A DNA stretch of 64,000 nucleotides from JAYPWI01 sp038135065 (GTDB lineage Bacteria; Actinomycetota; Acidimicrobiia; Acidimicrobiales; Poriferisodalaceae): positions 148,876-212,875 of the forward strand of contig JAYPWI010000001.1 in assembly GCA_038135065.1 (NCBI GenBank), written 5' to 3'. The stretch's first letter is position 1. Each line of letters begins with the position of its first letter. The notes beneath the pieces are model-generated. The model searched no databases. It worked only from the letters and a program-made list of their open reading frames with translations, and had not been told where the DNA came from. The translations under genes and the position numbers were made by a program. Shown one piece after another: positions 54,092 to 63,952 of this stretch.

Positions 54092-55441
54092 TCAATCCCA
54101 GAGGTGTTCCACGACGTCGATCCACAGTTGGGTGGTCAAGGCCATCGACTCGACGTCGATGCGCTCGTCGTTGCCATGGAACCGACTGCCGAAGTCGGCT
54201 GCGGCGAGATCGGGATTGAACAAACCGGCCCCGTAGGCGATGGCTCCCATGTTGCGGTACACCCGAGCGTCGGTGAAGCCGACGATGAGTTGAGGGTCGA
54301 GGCGAGCATCGGGGAAGGGTCGGCTCACCGCACGTTGCAGGGTGTCCCAGAGGGGCGTGTCCACCCGGCTGATCGAGGCCGGGTCATTCATGATGATCTC
54401 CACGTCGACCCGCCCGGCCAGGTCACCGAGGGCCTGATCGAGGTGGGCCTGCACCTCGGCGGTGCCTTCGCCGGGAAGGGTCCGGATGTCGACGTTGATG
54501 TCGATCTGGTCGGGGATGACGTTCGTCTTCATCCCGTGCTCGGCTCCCACCACGTTGGGAGAGAAGGTGGTGTGGGTGCAGCTGTAGAAGTGGCCTGCCG
54601 CGGGGCTGCTCGGATGGGCATCGAGGTAGTCCTCGATCTTGTGCGGATCCAGGAGAATGGCCCGGGTCTCGTCGTCGAGGTCCATACCGGCCACCTGGTT
54701 GCGCCACAGTTCATGGAACTGGGGTGGGGGTCGATAGTCGCTCAACCGTTGCACGACGGCGGCGGCGGTGACCAGGGCGTTGTCGGAGCGGAACGGACGG
54801 GACCCGTGGCCCGGGGTTCCCTTGATCCGCAGGCGCCGCCAGGCAACCCCCTTCTCGCCGACGTTCATGCCCACGACATGGCCCGAGGGAGCCGAGGAGT
54901 GCAGACCGCCGTTCTCGGTGAGCACGTAGTCGGCCCGGATCGCGTCGGGGTGATGGTCGGCCATCCACTGGGCGCCATGGGCAGACCCTGATTCCTCGTC
55001 GGCGACCCCGAAGAAGATCAGGTCGCCTCGGGGACGGAAGCCCGAGTCGGCGAGGTGGCGGAAGGCGACCGCCATCGACGAGGTGAGGTTGAGCATGTCG
55101 ACGGCCCCGCGTCCCCATACCTCGCCGTCGATCAACTCCCCACCGAAGGGATCACGTGACCACCCACTGGGGTTCACGGGTACGACGTCGGTGTGGCCCA
55201 TCAGACACAGGGAGGGGGCTTGGGGGTCCGATCCCTCGATGCGGGCCACCATGGAGCGCCTACCCGGTGTCGGTTCGAAGGTTTCGATGTCAACCCCGGG
55301 TCCCTCGACCACCGTGCACAGCAGGTCGCTGTTGCGAACCTCCTGCCCAGACTCGGGAGTGCCGTCGTTGACACAGGCGTTACGGATCATTGCCTGGAGC
55401 AACTCGACGGACTCGTTGGTGCGGTGGTCACGATCTGACAT
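54092..55441 (-). CDS. M20 family metallopeptidase
   Basis: 449 residues. Zinc-site blocks: LMGHTDVVPVNPSGW (His), GAVDMLN (bridging Asp), FGVADEESGSAHG (catalytic Glu and ligand), a dimerisation domain, and RFHGNDERIDVES with the last His. Close to succinyl-diaminopimelate desuccinylase/acetylornithine deacetylase-like dipeptidases, but not the diagnostic DapE. TACCAT lies 6 nt before ATG 55441 (leaderless). Substrate unknown. Confidence 0.9.
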   Translation of the reverse strand: MSDRDHRTNESVELLQAMIRNACVNDGTPESGQEVRNSDLLCTVVEGPGVDIETFEPTPGRRSMVARIEGSDPQAPSLCLMGHTDVVPVNPSGWSRDPFGGELIDGEVWGRGAVDMLNLTSSMAVAFRHLADSGFRPRGDLIFFGVADEESGSAHGAQWMADHHPDAIRADYVLTENGGLHSSAPSGHVVGMNVGEKGVAWRRLRIKGTPGHGSRPFRSDNALVTAAAVVQRLSDYRPPPQFHELWRNQVAGMDLDDETRAILLDPHKIEDYLDAHPSSPAAGHFYSCTHTTFSPNVVGAEHGMKTNVIPDQIDINVDIRTLPGEGTAEVQAHLDQALGDLAGRVDVEIIMNDPASISRVDTPLWDTLQRAVSRPFPDARLDPQLIVGFTDARVYRNMGAIAYGAGLFNPDLAAADFGSRFHGNDERIDVESMALTTQLWIDVVEHLWD

Positions 55442-55501
55442 GACGGCATGGTAGGTGCCGACGGGGTTTCCACGTGTCCTCGGGGGCGCTGCCCCGGTGG
55501 T

Positions 55502-56752
55502 TCAGTCCCCTGGTCGGTGGAGACCAAAGATCAGGTCGGGGTTACCGGGAACAAACGTGTTCGTGACCTGAGATCGGGTTCCGACATCGCGGGTTCTCCT
55601 CAACAGACGCCGACCGAGCTCGAGCTGACCAGCCTCCCAGTGGCGCAGAGCCCGGTCGACCTCGGGCTCGGCGGCCAGGTGATGGGCCAACTGCCATGCA
55701 TCGTCGGCCGCCTTGGCAGTTCCCGCCGCGGCGTGAGGCCGGACGGCGAACGCGGCATCTCCCATGAGACACACCCGGCCGCTGACCATGGTGGGGACCT
55801 CGACATCGAAGATGGCCTGGACGAACGGGGTGCTGGTCGCTCCCACCACGGCGCTCAGTGAGGGCGGCAAGCGGGCGTTCGCCACGGCCTGCATCTCGCG
55901 GACGTGATGGTCGGCAACCATCCCTGGGGGTACCGACAGCTCCCTGCGGGTTCCCTCTCGGTCGGTCAACAGGTCCTCGACGTCGCCCCCCTCGAGGTAG
56001 TTGCGGTACCACACGAAGTTCATGAGGCGGTCCCCCGGGGCCACCGAGCCGTCCTGGGCCGGGATGGGGTACACGAGGATGTGGCTGTTGGCGCCGACGT
56101 GGTACGTGATGGCGTCACCGAGTTCGGCGGTGATGGCTGGATCGAGAACGCTCTCGGTGCAGGTGCCCCGCCAGGCGACGTAGCCCGCGTAGGAAGGGGC
56201 CACGTCTGGGTGGAACTGTCGTCGAATCGTCGAACCGATCCCGTCGGCTGCCACCAGCAGCTCGGTTGTCCGCTCGGTGCCATCGGCGTAGGTGGCGGTC
56301 ACCGCATCCGCGGTCTGCTCGACCGACACCACCTCGCTACCGAGGAGGTAGGCGGCGTCGCCGCTGCTCAGGTAGTGGTCGAGGAGGCAGCGGTAGACGG
56401 TGTTCCAGGAACTGAAGAGGTAGCGATGCTGGGCCGCATGCACCATCGAGCCGTCACGGCCCAGGTACCGGATGTGGTCGGTGGCCACGCTGATACTTGG
56501 TAGGTCGACCCGGGCCCGCTCCACGAGGTAGCGGCAGGTCGCAGGCAGGAAGCCGATCCCGGCCCCTCGTTCCTCGAGTTCTCGGGGACTGCGCTCGTGC
56601 ACCTCGACGCGGTGCCCGTCATCGCGCAACAGGCACGCCGCGGTCAGCCCACCCAATGAACCGCCGACGATCTGGACCGTGCGGCCCGCTGTGGAGGGAG
56701 GTGTCCGACTCAGCCCGGAACCCCGAAGGTGGCGATGCGGTCGACTGTGCAC
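55502..56752 (-). CDS. FAD-dependent monooxygenase
   Basis: 416 residues as drawn. The FAD-binding VQIVGGSLGGLTAACLL (GxGxxG-type, first glycine pair GGS) near the N-terminus, VEVHERSP, LLVAADGIGSTIRR (DG motif) and CLMGDAAFAVRPHAAAGTAKA (GD motif) fit group A aromatic hydroxylases such as 2,6-dihydroxypyridine hydroxylase. The start is uncertain: GTG 56752 overlaps the upstream gene by 43 nt. Substrate unknown; near PPOX and ThDP genes. Confidence 0.87.
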   Translation of the reverse strand: MHSRPHRHLRGSGLSRTPPSTAGRTVQIVGGSLGGLTAACLLRDDGHRVEVHERSPRELEERGAGIGFLPATCRYLVERARVDLPSISVATDHIRYLGRDGSMVHAAQHRYLFSSWNTVYRCLLDHYLSSGDAAYLLGSEVVSVEQTADAVTATYADGTERTTELLVAADGIGSTIRRQFHPDVAPSYAGYVAWRGTCTESVLDPAITAELGDAITYHVGANSHILVYPIPAQDGSVAPGDRLMNFVWYRNYLEGGDVEDLLTDREGTRRELSVPPGMVADHHVREMQAVANARLPPSLSAVVGATSTPFVQAIFDVEVPTMVSGRVCLMGDAAFAVRPHAAAGTAKAADDAWQLAHHLAAEPEVDRALRHWEAGQLELGRRLLRRTRDVGTRSQVTNTFVPGNPDLIFGLHRPGD

Positions 56753-57234
56753 TCGAAGAGGACGCGTCGCTCGTCGATCTCGGGATCGCGAAGGCCGTAG
56801 GTGTCACCACCGTCGGGGATGTACTTCTGCCAGATCCGATTGAGCTGCTCGGTCACCCAGGAGCCCTCGGCAGGATCGTCCTCGCTGATCTCGCGCTCGA
56901 CCGTGACCTTGATCGACATCCAGTGGTACATGTTCTCCGGGTTCATGATCAGGATCGTCACCTGTGGGTTCTCCCTGATCCAGGAGGTCTTCCGTCGCTG
57001 GGCGGCCACGTTGATGAGCACCTTGTCACCCTCGTAGTCGAACCACATCGGGGTGAGGTTCGGGCGACCGTCGCGACCCATGACGGCCATGACGCAGGCG
57101 AACGGCTTGTCCATCAGCTGCTTGTAGGTGTCGTCGAGGTTGCTGATCGACGTGATCTCCTCGTGGCCACCGACGCTGAACTGATTGGGCTGTAGCCCCT
57201 CAGCGACATCGAGAAACCTTGCAACGGTGACCAT
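56710..57234 (-). CDS. Pyridoxamine-phosphate-oxidase-like (PPOX/FDOR) flavin/F420 protein
   Basis: 174 residues. Split-barrel pattern: KPFACVMAVMGRDGRPNLTPMWFDYEGDKVLINVAAQRRKTSWIRENPQVTILIMNP. The TSWIRENP helix after the barrel strand fits F420- or FMN-binding PPOX-class proteins of actinobacteria. AGGGGG precedes ATG 57234. It overlaps the following monooxygenase frame, suggesting an operon. Reaction unknown. Confidence 0.82.
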   Translation of the reverse strand: MVTVARFLDVAEGLQPNQFSVGGHEEITSISNLDDTYKQLMDKPFACVMAVMGRDGRPNLTPMWFDYEGDKVLINVAAQRRKTSWIRENPQVTILIMNPENMYHWMSIKVTVEREISEDDPAEGSWVTEQLNRIWQKYIPDGGDTYGLRDPEIDERRVLFECTVDRIATFGVPG

Positions 57235-57276
57235 GGCGCACCCCCTGTGAATGGTGTGACCAGTTATTACCAGACC

Positions 57277-58860
57277 TCAGCCCCTGGTGATCTCCAGGAG
57301 GTGCGGATAGGCGGCTGGGTCGATGTGGGCGTCGATGACCATCGGGCCACGTGGTGCAGTGGTGAGGGCCCGTTCCAGGTCATCGGCGCTGCTGACCGTG
57401 ACACCGGCCACGCCGTGGGCACGGGCCACGTCGGCGAAGGAGATGGGTCCGTACCGCACTGCGGCGTCGCCACCGTGGTCGGGGCCTTGTTTCGCTTGGA
57501 TGAGGCTCAGAGCTGCGTCGTCGAACACGATGACGGTGATGGGCAGGTCCAGGCGGGCCATCGTCTCCAGTTCGGCCAGCACCATGCCCATCCCGCCGTC
57601 GCCGGTGAGGGCAACCACCCGCTCGCCGGGGCGGGCCAGGGCGGCGCCGATGGCGGCTGGCACTGCGTAGCCCATGGTGGCCAGTCCGTTGGAGATCAGC
57701 AGACGACGGGCCGCTGGCACCGGCCAGATCGGCATGATGGCCAGAAAGTGAGCGCCGGCATCAACGGTGACGGTGATGCCGTGTTGCCGGGCAGCCCATG
57801 CGGCTGCGGTGTCGACCAACTCGATCGGGCCGAAGCTGTCGTGTCCGTGGTCTCGCATGCGGCGACGAACGGACTCGAGATGACGGGCTCCTGCATCGGC
57901 CGGCCAGCGGTGCTCGCCGACCATGCAGTACTCGACCAGGTCGGGAAGGTGACCCACGACCTCGTGATCGATGGGGGCGTAGGAACTCTGGGTCGAGGCC
58001 CGGCTGAGGGCCATCACCGGCGCCTCGTATGACCAGGGCGCGGCAATGGGTTCCACCATGTCGACGCCGACGAGCACGATCAGGTCAGCCTGCTCGATCA
58101 GGGGGCGCTCTGCTGCGCCGTTGGTGAACGGTCCACCGAACTGAGGTGAGGTCGCGCCCATCAGGCCAGCGCCCTGGTACGTGGTGAGAACGGGCACCCC
58201 CAATCGCTCGAGGGCGCGGCGGATCTCGGGGGAGTGGGGGCCCGCCCCCGAGCCGACGATCACCAGGGGGAACGACGACGTGGCGATGGCCGTTCGCACT
58301 GCGTCGCGGTCACCCGACGGCATGGCGGGTTCGCTCCGATCGAGGATCGGGTTCGCTGCGGTTGGGTCCTGATCGAAATGGACACAGCCCGGGGGCCAGG
58401 CCCGGGCCGTGTCGACGGCGAGACCGATGGCGCCGGGGTGTAAGGCTGCGCTCATCTTGGTGACCGGTCCGAGCATGGCGACCTGGTCGATCAATTGATG
58501 GGTGATCCGGGCACGGGTGGTCGTGGACGTCGCATCAGTGACCAGGATCAGCGGGTGTCGGTCGAGTGTGGCCTGGGCTGCCCCGTTCACCGCAGCCGCC
58601 GCACCGGGCCCCCGGGTGGCCACGGCAACGCCGACCGAGTCGGTCAGATGGCCGTAGGCGGCGGCCATCATGCAGGCTGCGCTCTCCCCATGGGTCAGGA
58701 CGAAGGTGATGCCGGCTCGCCCGAGGGCGCCGACCATGTCCAGGTTCGCCCCGCCCCCGGGCACACCGAAGGCGATCCGGGTGCCCGCCTCGTACAGCGC
58801 CGCAGCCAGGGCGTCCTCGACGGCGCGCGGTGCTGTGTCCTGCGGCGGCGGTGTGGTCAC
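57277..58860 (-). CDS. ThDP-dependent acetolactate-synthase-like enzyme
   Basis: 527 residues, ThDP superfamily with Pyr, central and PP domains. The catalytic glutamate lies in THGESAACMMAAAYG; the ThDP/Mg motif is GDGGMGMVLAELETM. ATRGPGAAAAVNG and DRHPLILVTDAT are typical of acetolactate synthase/benzoylformate decarboxylase relatives. No regulatory subunit is adjacent, so not a biosynthetic AHAS by context. Divergent from the amidase; stops near the PPOX start. Substrate not assigned. Confidence 0.87.
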   Translation of the reverse strand: MTTPPPQDTAPRAVEDALAAALYEAGTRIAFGVPGGGANLDMVGALGRAGITFVLTHGESAACMMAAAYGHLTDSVGVAVATRGPGAAAAVNGAAQATLDRHPLILVTDATSTTTRARITHQLIDQVAMLGPVTKMSAALHPGAIGLAVDTARAWPPGCVHFDQDPTAANPILDRSEPAMPSGDRDAVRTAIATSSFPLVIVGSGAGPHSPEIRRALERLGVPVLTTYQGAGLMGATSPQFGGPFTNGAAERPLIEQADLIVLVGVDMVEPIAAPWSYEAPVMALSRASTQSSYAPIDHEVVGHLPDLVEYCMVGEHRWPADAGARHLESVRRRMRDHGHDSFGPIELVDTAAAWAARQHGITVTVDAGAHFLAIMPIWPVPAARRLLISNGLATMGYAVPAAIGAALARPGERVVALTGDGGMGMVLAELETMARLDLPITVIVFDDAALSLIQAKQGPDHGGDAAVRYGPISFADVARAHGVAGVTVSSADDLERALTTAPRGPMVIDAHIDPAAYPHLLEITRG

Positions 58861-58960
58861 GTGGGTTCCGTCTCGTTGGTGGCCGGCCAGAGCGTATGCC
58901 AGGGCGGTCGCGGGCGGTTCACGGTGCGACCGGTGGGCGCTCTCTGCTGTACTTCAGGTG

Positions 58961-60379
58961 ATGACCGACCTGCCACTGACTCACCGCACTGCTGTGGAAC
59001 TCCGCACCCTGCTTGGCCGACGTGAGGTCAGCGCCCGGGAGGTGCTGGACGCGCACCTTCGCCGCATCGAGGAGGTCAATCCGGCGGTGAATGCGCTGGT
59101 GACCCTCGTGCCCGAACTGGCCATGGAACGGGCGCAAGCGGCCGACGATGCTGCGGCCCGCGGCGGTGAACTCGGCGTCTTGCACGGCCTGCCTGTCGGC
59201 CACAAGGACCTCGCCGAGACAAAGGGCATCCGGACCACCCTGGGTTCTCCCATCTTCGCCGACTGGGTGCCCGATCGCGATGCCCTGATCGTCGAGCGGC
59301 AGATCGCTGCCGGCGCAGTAACCGTGGGCAAGACCAACACACCCGAGTTCGGTGCCGGCTCCAACACCTTCAACCCTGTGTTCGGGGTGACCGGCAACCC
59401 GTATGACCTCGAGCGCACCTGCGGGGGGAGCAGTGGTGGGGCAGCCGTAGCCCTCGCCACCAGGATGCTGCCCCTGTGCGACGGTTCGGACCTTGGCGGA
59501 TCGCTCCGCAACCCGGCTGCCTTCTGCAACATCGTGGGGTTCCGACCCAGCGCCGGACGGGTGCCCTCGTCGACCTCTGGAGCGGCCTGGTCGCCCATGG
59601 CCACCGACGGGCCCATGGCTCGCACGGTCGCCGACGTCGCCCTGTTCCTCCAGGCCATCGCAGGGCCCGACGATCGGGCGCCCGCGTCGATCTCGGAGGG
59701 ACCAGAGGTTTTCGCCGGGTCGCTCGAGGTGGACCTGCGAGGGGTGCGGGTGGCCTGGGCCCCCGACCTCGGTGGGTTGCCGATCGACCCGGCCATTCGG
59801 GCCGCCATGGCCGGGATTCCCGACATCTTGTCGGACCTCGGTTGTGCAGTCGAGGAGGCCTGTCCGGACTTCGGCAACGCCCGCGAGATCTTCCAGAGCC
59901 AGCGGGCGTGGCTGTTCGAAATGAACTCAGGGCCCCTGCTCGATCGCTACCGCGACCAGATGAAGGAAACGGTCATCTGGAACATCGAACAGGGGCGTCA
60001 AGCCACCATGGCCAGCCACGTGAACGCATCCCGCATGCAGGCCGACCTGTTCCGCCGGGTGACGGCGTTCATGCAGGACTACGAGTTCATCGCCTGCCCG
60101 GTGACCCAGGTGCCCCCCTTCCCCCATGCGCAGGAGTACATCACCGAAATCGACGGCGTCGAGATGGAGACCTACATCGACTGGATGCGGGTGTGCTCGG
60201 ACATCACCTGCACCACCCTGCCCGCCATCTCTGTTCCAGCGGCGTTCACCCCCGAGGGTCTGCCCGTCGGTCTGCAGTTGGTCGGCCGTCACCGGGCCGA
60301 TCGTCGGGTCCTAGAACTTGCCCACGGTTGGGAGCAGGCGACCCATCTCGTCGACCGTCTTCCTGCGGTCGGGGCCTAG
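58961..60379 (+). CDS. Amidase signature family hydrolase
   Basis: 472 residues. The Ser-cisSer-Lys triad is K82 (GHKDLAE), cis-Ser near S157/S158 (CGGSSGGAA) and nucleophile S181 (GSDLGGSLRNP). Close to aliphatic/aromatic amidases rather than GatA, since it lacks tRNA-amidotransferase context. Start ATG 58961 follows a non-conserved frame extension and overlaps nothing. It converges on a glutamine-synthetase-like gene, with 2 nt between the two stops. Confidence 0.9.
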   Translation: MTDLPLTHRTAVELRTLLGRREVSAREVLDAHLRRIEEVNPAVNALVTLVPELAMERAQAADDAAARGGELGVLHGLPVGHKDLAETKGIRTTLGSPIFADWVPDRDALIVERQIAAGAVTVGKTNTPEFGAGSNTFNPVFGVTGNPYDLERTCGGSSGGAAVALATRMLPLCDGSDLGGSLRNPAAFCNIVGFRPSAGRVPSSTSGAAWSPMATDGPMARTVADVALFLQAIAGPDDRAPASISEGPEVFAGSLEVDLRGVRVAWAPDLGGLPIDPAIRAAMAGIPDILSDLGCAVEEACPDFGNAREIFQSQRAWLFEMNSGPLLDRYRDQMKETVIWNIEQGRQATMASHVNASRMQADLFRRVTAFMQDYEFIACPVTQVPPFPHAQEYITEIDGVEMETYIDWMRVCSDITCTTLPAISVPAAFTPEGLPVGLQLVGRHRADRRVLELAHGWEQATHLVDRLPAVGA

Positions 60380-60381
60380 GT

Positions 60382-61752
60382 TCAGATCCGTTCGAAGTAG
60401 CGGATGCGCTCCCAGTCCGTGACCGCTCGCTCGTAGGCGGCCACCTCGGTCCGCCAATGGTGGAGGTAGTGCTCGACCACATCGTCACCGAAGGCGGCAC
60501 GGGCCAGCGTGCCCTCCTCGAGCAGGGAGACGGCTGCGCCGAGTGAGGTGGGCACGGTGGGCAGATCAGCGGATGCATAGGCATCTCCGCCCACCGCCGA
60601 TGGGGGAGTGAGGCTGCGCTGGAGGCCGTCGATCCCCGCGGCCAATGCGGCCGCGTAGGCGAGGTAGGGATTGGTGTCAGCCCCGGGAAGGCGGCATTCG
60701 ATGCGCAGCGAGCGATCCCGGCCGACCACCCGGAACCCGGCCGTCCGGTTGTCGGGCGACCAGGCCAGAGTGGTCGGCGCCCAGCTCTGAGACTGGTAGC
60801 GCTTGTAGGAGTTGACGGTCGGGGCCATGAAGGGCATCAGCTCCGATGCATGGTGAATCCAGCCGGCCAGGAACGACTGGAAGGTGCCGCTCACCTGCAA
60901 TCCGTCACGGGTGGTGGTGCCGGCGAACGCGTTCTCCCCATCCCGCCACAGCGAGAGATGGAGGTGGGATGACGATCCGGCTTGGTCGGCGTGGGGCTTG
61001 GCCATGAAGGTGGCCGATGCCCCGGCCTGGTCGCAGACCTCCTTGACGCACTGTTTCAACAGCACGTGGCGGTCGGCCATCTCCAGCACGTCGCAGTACC
61101 CGATGTTGATCTCGTGCTGACCGAGGCCGAACTCCCCCTTGGTGGACTCGACCGGAATGCCGGCGGCCGACAGATGGCGGCGGATGGCCCGGTGGAGGTC
61201 CTCGGTCCTCGATCCCTGGAGGAGGTTGTAGTCCTCGATGTACCAGCCGGCCGGTTCGAGATCGCCGTAGCCCCTGGCAGCTCCCTCCCGATAGCTCGTG
61301 CGGTAGAGGTAGTACTCGAGTTCGCTGGCCGCCTGGGCCTCGAAGCCGAGCTCGGCCAGCCGTTCGACCTGTCGCCGCAGGACCGTCCGAGGTGCGACCT
61401 CGACGGGCGCCACCACGTTTCCGGGGTCCTCGTGCTCGACATCGCACATCACCGCAGCGGTGCCCTCGAGCCAGGGAATCAAGCGGAGGGTTCCCAGGTC
61501 AGGAGTGAGGTGGACGTCGCCGTACCCGCCTGACCAGTTGGCGAACGCAAAGCCCTCCACCGGTTCCATCTCCATGTCCACCGTGAGGAGGTAGTCACAG
61601 GCGTGGGTGCCGTGTGGGTCCGAGAGGAAGAACGCAGCATCCAGGCGCTTGCCCATGAGGCGCCCGTAGTGGTCGGTGAAGGCCACCATCACCGTGTCAA
61701 CGGCGCCTGCCTCGACGGCGTGTTGCAGATCGGCAAGGGAGAGCGAAGCCAT
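60382..61752 (-). CDS. Glutamine-synthetase-like ligase (gamma-glutamylpolyamine synthetase type)
   Basis: 456 residues. DHYGRLMGKRLDA at the N-terminus, ELEYYLYRTSY (metal Glu), GEFGLGQHEINIGY (Glu-binding), FMAKPHADQAGSSSHLHLSLW (ATP/metal), and VGRDRSLRIECRLPGADTNPYLAYAA. These match GlnA3/PuuA-like enzymes that gamma-glutamylate polyamines or amines rather than the GlnA1 dodecamer. TAGGTT ends 6 nt before ATG 61752 (leaderless). The substrate is inferred only. Confidence 0.85.
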   Translation of the reverse strand: MASLSLADLQHAVEAGAVDTVMVAFTDHYGRLMGKRLDAAFFLSDPHGTHACDYLLTVDMEMEPVEGFAFANWSGGYGDVHLTPDLGTLRLIPWLEGTAAVMCDVEHEDPGNVVAPVEVAPRTVLRRQVERLAELGFEAQAASELEYYLYRTSYREGAARGYGDLEPAGWYIEDYNLLQGSRTEDLHRAIRRHLSAAGIPVESTKGEFGLGQHEINIGYCDVLEMADRHVLLKQCVKEVCDQAGASATFMAKPHADQAGSSSHLHLSLWRDGENAFAGTTTRDGLQVSGTFQSFLAGWIHHASELMPFMAPTVNSYKRYQSQSWAPTTLAWSPDNRTAGFRVVGRDRSLRIECRLPGADTNPYLAYAAALAAGIDGLQRSLTPPSAVGGDAYASADLPTVPTSLGAAVSLLEEGTLARAAFGDDVVEHYLHHWRTEVAAYERAVTDWERIRYFERI

Positions 61753-61792
61753 GGATCCAACCTAATCCGGCGTTGCTTCGTCCCAGATCGGG

Positions 61793-62188
61793 TCAGCCGA
61801 TCGGATGGGCGCGCAGGCTCTCCTTCCATGATCGGAACCTGTCGTGGACCACGCCGTCAGGTCCGTGGCCCGACGCTTCGCCCCCGGTGAAGATTTCGAA
61901 GGTCACCGTCCGGGACAGATCGCTCGGGTCGATGGCCAGGTACCGACACGGGCCTCGGGTCGGTCCGGCCCGCCAGAGCAGCCACCCGAAAATCCGCCGC
62001 TTGAACGCTGCCTCGGGGGTCCCCGCCAAGCCTCGCCCGAGTTCGAGGAGGGTCCTGGGTGCGTCACCCCAGGCGGTGGCCCCGATGTTGCGGTCCCTGG
62101 TGGGGGTTGCCGGCAGCTCGGCCGTGGTCACCGGGGTGTGATCGAACGGTCGGTCGTCCGCGGCCAGGGGGTGGGTTGGCTCGGTCAC
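61793..62188 (-). CDS. Hypothetical protein coupled to an MBL-fold hydrolase
   Basis: 131 residues. No recognised domain. A Pro-rich N-terminus is followed by LLELGRGLAGTPEAAFKRRIFGWLLWRAG, YLAIDPSDLSRTVTFEIFTGG and WKESLRAHPIG; soluble by appearance. GTG 62188 overlaps the MBL stop by 4 nt (GTGA), so translation is coupled. Function unknown. Confidence 0.6.
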   Translation of the reverse strand: MTEPTHPLAADDRPFDHTPVTTAELPATPTRDRNIGATAWGDAPRTLLELGRGLAGTPEAAFKRRIFGWLLWRAGPTRGPCRYLAIDPSDLSRTVTFEIFTGGEASGHGPDGVVHDRFRSWKESLRAHPIG

Positions 62189-62793
62189 CAGCCGCGGTCG
62201 ACCCACTCCTGGAGGTGGGGTCGCTCTGCGCCGATCGTCGTGTCGTCGCCGTGCCCGGGCAGGACGATGGTGTCACCGTCGAACTTGGAGAACATGCGGT
62301 CCTCGATCGACCGGATGATGGTCGCGAAGTCGCCGCCCTCGAAACCGGTCGCTCCGGGGCCACCGGGAAAGAGGGTGTCCCCGGTGAACAGCAGCGGTGT
62401 GCCCTCGACGTGGAAGCTCATCGACCCAGGGGTATGCCCCGGATTGTGGATGGTGTGGATGCGGAGGCGCCCCACCTCGATCACCGACTCGTCCTCGAGG
62501 ATGTAGTCGTAGCTGGGCAGCATGGCCGCATCCTCGGCGGTGACCCCGACCTCGTAACCCGCATCCCGGATGGCCGGGATGGCTTGGATGTGGTCCCAGT
62601 GGCCGTGCGTCTCCACGACGGTTCGCACACCCAGGCTCTGGCACAGCTCGAGGAGCTGCTCGTGCTCGTTGGCCGCGTCGATGAGAACGGCATCGCCCGT
62701 CTCGGTGCACCGGATGGTGAACACGTTGTTCTCGTACGGACCGACGACCACCTTGTGGACTTCGATTCCGGTTCCCTGCCAATGCAACGTCAT
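62185..62793 (-). CDS. Metallo-beta-lactamase-fold hydrolase (glyoxalase II-like)
   Basis: 202 residues. MBL metal motifs THGHWDHIQ (HxHxDH), NPGHTPGS, FTGDTLF and LPGHGDDT are complete. GPYENNVFTIRCTETGDAVLIDA at the start fits hydroxyacylglutathione-hydrolase-like proteins; thiol-ester hydrolysis is likely. TACCCT lies 7 nt before ATG 62793 (leaderless). It heads a two-gene unit with the coupled hypothetical and is divergent from the ABC ATPase. Confidence 0.9.
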   Translation of the reverse strand: MTLHWQGTGIEVHKVVVGPYENNVFTIRCTETGDAVLIDAANEHEQLLELCQSLGVRTVVETHGHWDHIQAIPAIRDAGYEVGVTAEDAAMLPSYDYILEDESVIEVGRLRIHTIHNPGHTPGSMSFHVEGTPLLFTGDTLFPGGPGATGFEGGDFATIIRSIEDRMFSKFDGDTIVLPGHGDDTTIGAERPHLQEWVDRGW

Positions 62794-62881
62794 AGGCGAG
62801 AGGGTAGTGCTCGTGAGGTTGCGGCTATGGCCCGGATGTCGCCAGGTTGGCCGATCAGCAACTGTGAGGCATGCTGAACAC

Positions 62882-63952
62882 ATGTCTGCGCTGTCCGCCG
62901 TCGACTCCGTGGAGGTCACGGTGTCGGGGATCGACCACTCGTACGGTCATGGTCCCGTGTTGGCAGGTGTGTCGGTGGTCGCGGAGCAAGGCTCGACCCT
63001 GGTGTTGCTCGGTCCCAGTGGGTGCGGCAAGACAACGCTCCTGCGGGTCATCGCCGGGCTGGAGCGACCGGCGAGGGGTTCCGTGCGCATCGGGGACGCC
63101 GAGGTAGTCGGGGACGGTGTCTTCGTCCGGCCCGAGCGTCGGCGGGTTGGCATGGTGTTCCAGGACGGTGCTCTCTTCCCCCATCTCTCAGTCCGGGCGA
63201 ACGTCGCGTTCGGGCTCGGTCGTCGGGCCGATCCCGATCGGGTGACCGCAGCCCTCGAGATGGTCGGGCTCAATGACCTCGGGGATCGGCGACCTTCGCA
63301 GTTGTCCGGAGGGCAGCGGCAGCGGGTCGCAGTGGCCAGGGCCCTCGCCCCCGAGCCGGCAGTGCTGCTGTTCGACGAGCCGTTCGCCAGCCTCGATGCG
63401 GGGTTGCGCGTCGAGCTGCGCTCACAGATCAAGCAGCTGTTGGCCGAGTTGGGCATCACCAGCATCATCGTGACCCATGATCAGGACGAAGCCTTCGTGC
63501 TCGGCGATCAGGTCGCTGTCATGCGAGATGGTCGGGTGTTGCAGCAGGACGACCCCGCTGTCGTCTACGCGCGACCGGCTGACCCCTGGGTCGCCGGATT
63601 CGTGGGTGAGGCCAACCTCGTGTCGGTATCGCGTGGCGGGTCCTCGGCTGTCGTTGCGACACCACTCGGGGATATCCCGCTGGCGCCGCAGTCGCCGAAT
63701 GGGGACGTCGTTCTCGTGAGGCCAGAGCACATTGTCGTGGAGGCCGGCGATGGTGGCATCGTCGAAGCCGTCGAGTTCTACGGGCACGACACCGTCTACC
63801 GCATCCGTGTCGGCGAACTGGCGGTCAAGGCCCGAGTGGGGGCTGCGCCCACTCATCGGGTCGGTGATCTCGTGACCGCCGTGTACTGCGGTCCTCCCAC
63901 CGTCGCCTACGCCGGGCGAGCGGCACTGCTCGTCGGCGCCGACGACACCTAG
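62882..63952 (+). CDS. ABC transporter ATP-binding protein with TOBE domain
   Basis: 356 residues. Walker A GPSGCGKTT, Q-loop VFQDGALFPHLSVRANVAFGL, signature LSGGQRQRVAVARALAP, Walker B LLFDEPFASLDA and H-loop VTHDQDEA, then a TOBE-like C-terminus (VRPEHIVVEAG). It resembles PotA/FbpC importer ATPases (spermidine, Fe(III) or thiamine). ATG 62882. The permease and binding protein would lie to the right, outside the window. Confidence 0.9.
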   Translation: MSALSAVDSVEVTVSGIDHSYGHGPVLAGVSVVAEQGSTLVLLGPSGCGKTTLLRVIAGLERPARGSVRIGDAEVVGDGVFVRPERRRVGMVFQDGALFPHLSVRANVAFGLGRRADPDRVTAALEMVGLNDLGDRRPSQLSGGQRQRVAVARALAPEPAVLLFDEPFASLDAGLRVELRSQIKQLLAELGITSIIVTHDQDEAFVLGDQVAVMRDGRVLQQDDPAVVYARPADPWVAGFVGEANLVSVSRGGSSAVVATPLGDIPLAPQSPNGDVVLVRPEHIVVEAGDGGIVEAVEFYGHDTVYRIRVGELAVKARVGAAPTHRVGDLVTAVYCGPPTVAYAGRAALLVGADDT